Positions 5,573 to 10,152 of a stretch of DNA of 10,152 nucleotides are shown piece after piece (the first letter of the stretch is position 1; the number at the start of each line of letters is the position of its first letter). The position numbers and the translations under genes are program-made. Source of the DNA: Deltaproteobacteria bacterium (GTDB lineage Bacteria; Lernaellota; Lernaellaia; JACKCT01); NCBI GenBank assembly GCA_020633895.1, contig JACKCT010000039.1, forward strand, positions 1 to 10,152, given 5' to 3'. The notes below the pieces were generated by a model that ran no database searches, had not been told where the DNA came from, and was given only the letters and a program-made list of their open reading frames with translations.

Positions 5573-6829
5573 ATGCGCGCGCGGCTGACGTTGATTTTTT
5601 TATCGCTGGTGTTGCTGTCTGCCGCGTTGGCCGTCGGCTGCGCGATCTACAGCAATTCGACCTCCACCGAATGGCGGGCGCTGTCTTCCGAGGAAAAGGC
5701 CGCTGCGCGCCGCGCCGGGGACGAACGCGATTTGGGCATCGCCGCCGATCACGGGCGTAAATACAAAATGGCTCTCTCTCATTTCGAAAATGCCTGCCGC
5801 ATCTACGAAAAAACGTTCGGGTCCGAGCACTTTTACATGAGTCGGAACTGTTATGACGATCTGTGCTACGCCCATTATCGCCTGTGGGACTTTGAGGGAG
5901 CCCGGAAATATTGCGAAAAGGGGATGGCTCTTTCCCAAATAACCGAACCGCAAAACATCGGCCAGTTGGCGAGATATGAAAATCACTTCGGAGTCATCGA
6001 AGCCGGATTTCATCGATGTGATGCCGCATTCGCGCACTATGAACGATCCGAGGCGCTCTTCGCAAAATCCGTTCGTCCCACTCACGTCGCTCGTCCTGAT
6101 CAGCCCGCTGATCCTGATCGAACCTGGGAGATCAGGGTCAATGTTCGCGCTTGCGCGGCGGCAAATGCCAGCGGCCGGCCGGGGGACGGGCTACCGTATT
6201 GCGAGAAAGCCCTGGCGTTGGCCGACGATTCCTCTGGAAATCATGACTACGATCGGGCTCTCACCCTGGTTCAGAAAGGCCTCGTGCTCAAGAACCTGGA
6301 TCGAATTGACGAGGCAATACCTGTCTTGGAGGCAGCCATCGTCGAAAGCCGGCGCGCGTTGGGCCATTACGACATGCAGACGCGAAATGCACAGGTTGCT
6401 CTTGCGAAGATCTACTCCCACAACGGTTCCTTAAAGAGTGGCGAGGAATTGTTCCTGGAAGTTCTATCGACTTACAATCTGGACACAATCATTTGGTCCA
6501 GTCAGCTCGTGGAAATCTACAACGAATTGGCGTTGAACTATCGGCGTCAGGAGCGTGGGGCGGATGCCGTCGAGGCCGCCGAAAACGCCGTGCACTTTTG
6601 CGTGTCCAATCCCTATCTGGCGGATGAGGACTGGCAAGCGGTAGAGAACAATCTGGTCGCCGCGAAATCCATGGCCGGTTGGGGCAACGAAACAGAGGCT
6701 GATTTGCGAATGCGGCTTGAGAAGCAACGTGAGGAAAAGTTGAAAGAGTGGCGCGTCCTGTTCGGAACGAAGAAGGATGGGGCACCCAAAACCGCCGGGG
6801 AAACAGCCGCGACTCACCCGGTATGCTAG
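5573..6829 (+). CDS. TPR-repeat lipoprotein, paralog B
   Basis: The start at 5573 has AAAGGAG 5 bases upstream and begins a clean lipoprotein signal, MRARLTLIFLSLVLLSAALAVGC (Cys23). A longer frame from 5471 would add 34 residues without signal character. The 418-residue product is helical TPR throughout, with units near 62-120 (FGSEHFYM, DDLC, EGARKYC), 130-163, 187-220 (GLPYCEKALAL), 226-260 and 312-345. Paralogy to the preceding gene shows in DDLC-x15-C and in AC-x15 ending LPYC[DE][RK]A. The same two Cys pairs recur here as 98/114 and 194/210; extra cysteines are at 75, 93, 149, 343 and the last residue, 418. A loop at about 164-186 (SVRPTHVARPDQPADPDR) is absent from paralog A. It looks slightly richer in A/T than its neighbour. 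It likely acts as a periplasmic scaffold partner of paralog A; whether they are co-transcribed is unclear because of the 120-base gap. Confidence 0.87.
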   Translation: MRARLTLIFLSLVLLSAALAVGCAIYSNSTSTEWRALSSEEKAAARRAGDERDLGIAADHGRKYKMALSHFENACRIYEKTFGSEHFYMSRNCYDDLCYAHYRLWDFEGARKYCEKGMALSQITEPQNIGQLARYENHFGVIEAGFHRCDAAFAHYERSEALFAKSVRPTHVARPDQPADPDRTWEIRVNVRACAAANASGRPGDGLPYCEKALALADDSSGNHDYDRALTLVQKGLVLKNLDRIDEAIPVLEAAIVESRRALGHYDMQTRNAQVALAKIYSHNGSLKSGEELFLEVLSTYNLDTIIWSSQLVEIYNELALNYRRQERGADAVEAAENAVHFCVSNPYLADEDWQAVENNLVAAKSMAGWGNETEADLRMRLEKQREEKLKEWRVLFGTKKDGAPKTAGETAATHPVC

Positions 6830-6851
6830 AACGCTTTCGTCAGCCCGCTCC

Positions 6852-6881
6852 TTGACACCCCCGCATCCCCGGCGCTATCCA
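6852..6881 (+). promoter_or_regulatory. Candidate promoter of the hydrolase/HEAT operon
   Basis: A perfect TTGACA (6852-6857) is followed after 18 bases by TATCCA (6876-6881), three of six to the -10 consensus. Initiation would fall near 6887, about 15 bases before the ATG at 6902, with the GGGGGAG ribosome site in between. Strong -35 with a weak CTATCC-like -10 is common in high-GC genomes. Confidence 0.5.
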
Positions 6882-6901
6882 CGTGGGCAACGGGGGAGCG
6901 T

Positions 6902-7465
6902 ATGAGCGAGTCGTTTCAGGAGCGGGCCGCGCGCCTGGTGGAATTGGCGGGGATCTTCGAGCAGGACGAGGGCCGCGCGCCCACGGCGGAGGATCTGGCC
7001 GAGGCGACCGGCGCGTCCATGGAACTGACCCTCTTCACCCTGCACAAGCTGGTCGACCACGGCGTGCTCTCGCTGATTCCCTCCGCGTACGACGACCGCT
7101 ACGCCGTCGAGGACGAGGAACTGCTGGCCACCTTGCCCGACCCCGCGGACGAGCCCTCCGTCAACGAGGCCGCCGCCAAGCGCAAGGCCGCCCAGTCCGA
7201 ACACCATCAGCAGATCGGCCACCGCTTCGACAAGAACTTCGTGGACGAGGCGCGCTCCAAGCTTTTCGACGAGGTGCGCGGCAAGCTCGGCGGCCAAAAG
7301 GAAGCGAAGGACAATCCCCTCGACGGCGGCGTCCCCAAGGCAGATCCCGCGCGCGATCCGGAAAAGCAGGACCTGTTCTCCAAACTCTCCGGCGAGCTGT
7401 CCGGCAAGGCCGAGAAGAAGGCCAATCCCCTTGACGAAATGTTCAAAAACAAGAAGTCTTCCTAA
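6902..7465 (+). CDS. Winged-helix-like cytoplasmic protein with duplicated NPLD segment
   Basis: This 187-residue protein has no signal peptide. GGGGGAG lies close (3 bases) before the ATG. Residues 8-63 look like a helix-turn-helix or winged-helix fold: an amphipathic helix, PTAEDLAEATGASMELTLFTLHKLVDHGVLSLI, then a YAVEDEE strand. The middle is acidic and polar. Residues 119-141 and 156-178 are an internal duplication (SKLFDEVRGKLGG...NPLD and QDLFSKLSGELSG...NPLD), with 11 identities in 23 aligned positions and Pro/Asp-rich linkers between. It ends with a short basic tail KNKKSS. I do not recognise a named family; it could be a DNA-binding regulator of its own operon or an adaptor whose two NPLD segments bind a partner. 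Only 3 bases separate it from the alpha/beta hydrolase gene. Confidence 0.8.
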   Translation: MSESFQERAARLVELAGIFEQDEGRAPTAEDLAEATGASMELTLFTLHKLVDHGVLSLIPSAYDDRYAVEDEELLATLPDPADEPSVNEAAAKRKAAQSEHHQQIGHRFDKNFVDEARSKLFDEVRGKLGGQKEAKDNPLDGGVPKADPARDPEKQDLFSKLSGELSGKAEKKANPLDEMFKNKKSS

Positions 7466-7468
7466 GCC

Positions 7469-8635
7469 ATGATCACATTTATCCTCTGCGTTCTCGGCGT
7501 TCTTTTCGCGATGCGCCTGTTGGTGGACATCAACAAGCGTTTTTACGCGGCGAAAAGTTCGGAAGACGAAGTCCACTTCGCGACCACGAAGGACGGCTGG
7601 CGCCTATCGCTGCATCGCTATTTGCCGCGCGGGGACAACCCCCACGGCGAGCCGGTGATGCTGCACCACGGCTTTTCCGCCAGCCACCTGGCCTTCGACC
7701 TGGGCATGAACGACCACAACGAGCCCGTTCCGTCCCTGGCCCATTGGCTGGCCGACCGGGGCTACGACGTCTGGTCGATCAACCTGCGCGGCCGGGAGCA
7801 GTCGGACACGCCTCGGTGGTTCAACAAATTTCGCTATCGCTGGTCGCTCTATGAATATATGGAGCAGGACGACCCGGCGCTGGTGGACTACATCCTGAGC
7901 AAGTCCGAGTACGAGAACCTGCATTGGATCGGCCATTCCATGGGCGGCATTTTGCTGTTCGCGTACTGCATCGAGCATGGATCGCCCAAGGTGGCTTCGG
8001 GCGTGGCGCTGGGGTCGGGCATCGACTATTCGAACGGCGGATCGTTCTACGACTACATCACCCCGGCGGCGGGCCTGACCAAATACATCGAGCGCGTCCC
8101 GCTGGGATGGCTGACGGCGTTCCTGTCGCTGTTCAGCGCGCGCAACACCTCCAAGCCCGAGCAGATGAATGTGTGGCCGCCGAACGTGGCGGGCAAGGCG
8201 GCGCGGGCGGTGATGGCGAATGTGGTCAACGACGTGTCGTCGAACGTCGTCTGGCAGTTGTCCGAGATGTTCCTGCCCGGCGGACTGCGTCGGCGAGTGG
8301 ACGGCGAGCCTTGGATCAACAAGGCGCGGGAGGCGTCCACGCCCATGTTCCACCTGGGCGGCGACTACGATCGCCAATGCACCCCCGTGATTTTGGAGCG
8401 CACCTACAAGGCCTTTTCCAACGAGAACCACGAGATCTGGTGTGCCGGGCCGGACGAAGGCTGCGGCGACCATTACGGCCACTTCGATCTGTCCATCGGC
8501 CTGCGCGCCGAGACCGAGGTCTATCCGCGCATTCTGGCTTTCTTCGAGAAGCACCGCGCCGTGCGCAAGTCCGGCAAGGGCAAGACGACCGCCGCCAAAC
8601 GCAAGTCGTCCCGGTCCGCGGCGGGCGCGGCCTGA
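7469..8635 (+). CDS. Membrane-anchored alpha/beta hydrolase (lipase/esterase type)
   Basis: The 388-residue product has an alpha/beta-hydrolase fold with all key elements: oxyanion segment HHGFSASHL (66-74), the strand-helix YDVWSINLRGREQSD (99-113), nucleophile elbow GHSMGG with Ser157, acid residue Asp301 in GGDYDRQCTP, and catalytic His338 in YGHFDL. The spacing resembles lipase/esterase or acyl hydrolases acting on lipophilic esters; the substrate is not readable. Residues 1-18 (MITFILCVLGVLFAMRLL) form one hydrophobic segment without a cleavage motif, so I read it as an N-terminal membrane anchor. Topology is uncertain. Residues 210-285 are the cap region. The last 25 residues are a Lys/Arg/Ser/Ala tail. 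No strong ribosome site precedes the ATG; 3 bases after the previous stop, it is probably translationally coupled. The long frame overlapping its 3' half on the same strand is the extended frame of the next gene, not a separate gene. Confidence 0.92.
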   Translation: MITFILCVLGVLFAMRLLVDINKRFYAAKSSEDEVHFATTKDGWRLSLHRYLPRGDNPHGEPVMLHHGFSASHLAFDLGMNDHNEPVPSLAHWLADRGYDVWSINLRGREQSDTPRWFNKFRYRWSLYEYMEQDDPALVDYILSKSEYENLHWIGHSMGGILLFAYCIEHGSPKVASGVALGSGIDYSNGGSFYDYITPAAGLTKYIERVPLGWLTAFLSLFSARNTSKPEQMNVWPPNVAGKAARAVMANVVNDVSSNVVWQLSEMFLPGGLRRRVDGEPWINKAREASTPMFHLGGDYDRQCTPVILERTYKAFSNENHEIWCAGPDEGCGDHYGHFDLSIGLRAETEVYPRILAFFEKHRAVRKSGKGKTTAAKRKSSRSAAGAA

Positions 8636-8679
8636 TTCCCCGACTTCCCGTGATCGATATCTTCGCCGATTCGCCGTTC

Positions 8680-10014
8680 GTGACGCCTTTCGGGCGTCTC
8701 GGGCGGGCGTTGGCGTTCGCCTGCGTGTTGAGCGTTTTCGGGGCGTGCGCGGAAAGCAAGCCGTTCCTCCAGTCCGAGCAGGAGGATTGGTTTCGCGGCG
8801 ACAATGAGGCCGAGACGACGGCGAACGTCGAGGAAAACCTGCCCACCGACATCCCGTCCCAACTGCGCCTGGTGGTGGACGGTGATCAGGACGAGCGGGG
8901 CGCGGCGGCCCGGGCGTTAGGCATGGCCGGCGACAAAGCACGACGGGCGCTGCCGATGCTGGTGGTCATGGCCGAGGACGAGAAGGAAATCGAATCCAAT
9001 CGCCTGGACGCCATCGACGCGATGCGCGCCATCGGTCCCTGGCACGACGAGGTGGTCCCGGCGTTGGCGAATCTGAGCGCCCACCCCAATCCGCGCATCC
9101 GGCGGGCGGCGGTCAAGGCCCTAGCGGCCTACGGACCCGAGGCCAAGGGTGCGACGGCTTCGCTGGGCAAGTCGCTGCGCGATCCGCTGACCCGTTCGGA
9201 CGCGGCGGCGGCGCTTTCGGCCATCGGCAAACCGGCGACGGACACGCTCCTGCGCGCCACCAAGGATCCGGATCCGGGCGTACGGGTGGCCGCCGAGGAA
9301 GCCCTGGCCGGGATGCACGACGCCGACTCTTACGACGACTTGATCGCCGGGCTTCGTCGGCCGGAACGGCACGAGGCGTCGATCAAGGCCCTGGCCGAAC
9401 ACGGCATCAAGGCGGTGCCGGATCTGACCAAGGCCCTCGAATCCCAAGATCCGACCGTCAAGCGGGGCGCCGCCGAGGCCCTTCGGCGAATCGGTCCCGA
9501 AGCGATGCACGCCGCGCCGGCGTTGGCCAAACTCACCAACGACATCGATCCGCTCGTGCGGGCGTCGGCCCAGCGGGCGCTGGCGGCGGTGGCGTTGTGG
9601 GACGCGACCACGACGCGGGCGGTGATCTGGGGCCTGCGCGACTCGGATCAACGGGTGCGCCAGGCGGCGTCGACGGCGATGGCGTCGGTGGGCAAGGACG
9701 CGGAGCCGGGGGCGGTGGACGAGCTGGTCAAGGCGCTGGCCGACCACCGCTGGTTGGTGCGGGCCGAGGCGGCGCGGGCGCTGGGACGCATCGGACCCGA
9801 CGCGGCGGAAAAGGGGCAGGAACCGCTGGTCAATAACCTCACCCATTCGGATGCTCGGGTGCGTCGCGAGGCCGTGATCGCCCTGGGAAAATTCGGCGAC
9901 CGAACCACCGACGCGACGCGTGAAGCCATCGAACGACGCACCACCGATTCCTCCCCCGAAGTCCGCCTCGCCGCCGACGCGGCTCTCGCGCGCATCAAGG
10001 ACGCCGCGCCCTAA
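8680..10014 (+). CDS. HEAT-repeat lipoprotein
   Basis: The product is almost entirely HEAT (PBS-lyase-like) repeats, about twelve, between residues 58 and 440. Typical units read PRIRRAAVKALAAYGPEA, PTVKRGAAEALRRIGPEA, WLVRAEAARALGRIGPDA and PEVRLAADAALARI. They stack into a curved helical scaffold for protein binding; no catalytic motif is present. The start is uncertain. GTG 8680 gives MTPFGRLGRALAFACVLSVFGAC, a good signal with Cys23 as likely lipidation site (FGAC is an imperfect lipobox). GTG 8650 adds ten residues, including two Asp, that fit a signal peptide less well. Neither has a clear ribosome site, so coupling to the hydrolase gene (stop at 8635) is likely. Residues 24-57 are a polar linker. 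No hairpin with a T run follows at once. It is probably an envelope scaffold that assembles with the hydrolase or another operon product. Confidence 0.88.
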   Translation: MTPFGRLGRALAFACVLSVFGACAESKPFLQSEQEDWFRGDNEAETTANVEENLPTDIPSQLRLVVDGDQDERGAAARALGMAGDKARRALPMLVVMAEDEKEIESNRLDAIDAMRAIGPWHDEVVPALANLSAHPNPRIRRAAVKALAAYGPEAKGATASLGKSLRDPLTRSDAAAALSAIGKPATDTLLRATKDPDPGVRVAAEEALAGMHDADSYDDLIAGLRRPERHEASIKALAEHGIKAVPDLTKALESQDPTVKRGAAEALRRIGPEAMHAAPALAKLTNDIDPLVRASAQRALAAVALWDATTTRAVIWGLRDSDQRVRQAASTAMASVGKDAEPGAVDELVKALADHRWLVRAEAARALGRIGPDAAEKGQEPLVNNLTHSDARVRREAVIALGKFGDRTTDATREAIERRTTDSSPEVRLAADAALARIKDAAP

Positions 10015-10036
10015 CCAGAGGCTCACACCTGTCCGT

Positions 10037-10152
10037 CAGAGCCGCGAGCCGTAGCGAGCGATTGGCCTCGACAGGCGATCGGCGTTCGTTGGTAAACAGC
10101 GAATGCGGCGTGCCGGGTTGAACTCAACCGCTTACTACCGTGCGCGGCTCTG
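10037..10152. repeat. Inverted-repeat element with internal hairpins (REP/MITE-like)
   Basis: Terminal arms at 10037-10060 and 10129-10152 pair as 24-base inverted repeats, with 19 of 24 positions matching and the outer ten (CAGAGCCGCG) perfect. The 68 bases between hold three smaller hairpins: GCCT/AGGC (10065-10076), a 10-pair stem with two G-U pairs around loop GTAAA (10082-10106), and GGTTGA/TCAACC (10116-10129). There is no open frame of note. The right arm ends exactly at the window edge, so the element may extend further. The outer sequence reminds me of CAGAGCCGCGA-type extragenic palindromes seen in other genomes, a recollection I cannot check here. It lies 22 bases after the HEAT gene stop and may also end that transcript. 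Confidence 0.6.

Noticed and set aside
7924-8649. Long same-strand open frame leading into the HEAT gene from an ATG at 7924
   Set aside because: It overlaps the clearly coding alpha/beta hydrolase, has Arg/Gly-rich out-of-frame composition, and the HEAT protein has a plausible signal peptide beginning near 8680.
7604-8941. Minus-strand open frame of 445 codons
   Set aside because: It is antisense to the hydrolase and HEAT genes, with Arg/His/Pro-rich composition and no family motif; typical of open shadows in GC-rich DNA.
9121-10026. Minus-strand open frame of 301 codons opposite the HEAT gene
   Set aside because: Arg/Gly-rich shadow of repetitive HEAT codons, with no recognisable domain.

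Overview
The window is GC-rich double-stranded bacterial DNA from what looks like a diderm. Six or seven of the nine genes carry export signals, mostly lipoprotein-type, and three exported proteins have a run of aspartates just after the signal region. That style, together with HEAT-repeat and TPR lipoproteins, suggests an environmental bacterium from the former Deltaproteobacteria/Myxococcota or a neighbouring candidate phylum. This placement is inference; no rRNA, tRNA or ribosomal gene is present to confirm it. The window is gene-dense: no gene-free stretch exceeds about 250 bases.

Left part (1-4045), mostly minus strand. A partial poly-Asp lipoprotein runs off the left edge. Next comes a secreted endonuclease/exonuclease/phosphatase-fold enzyme (sphingomyelinase-like) with its own terminator hairpin. 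Divergent from it, across a spacer holding five copies of a 12-bp repeat, is a small cytoplasmic TfoX N-terminal-domain protein on the plus strand. Facing that gene is a minus-strand lipoprotein with a YfaP/DUF2135-like C-terminal domain, with a near-consensus promoter and a palindromic terminator. A TetR-family repressor gene follows.

Middle (4046-6829), plus strand. An AT-rich divergent spacer separates tetR from two tandem paralogous TPR lipoproteins. Both contain the same Cys-x15-Cys pair in two TPR units, which I read as disulfide staples between helices A and B. An extended hairpin lies between the two genes.

Right part (6830-10014), plus strand. A TTGACA-type promoter precedes a compact probable operon: a winged-helix-like cytoplasmic protein with an internal NPLD-ending duplication, a membrane-anchored alpha/beta hydrolase with a clear Ser-Asp-His triad, and a HEAT-repeat lipoprotein with about twelve repeats. 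The last 116 bases hold an element bounded by imperfect 24-bp inverted repeats with internal hairpins, resembling a REP/MITE-type element.

No defence system, CRISPR array, phage or transposase gene is visible. The most unusual items are the cysteine-stapled TPR paralogs, the inverted-repeat element at the right edge, and the three-gene hydrolase/HEAT operon.
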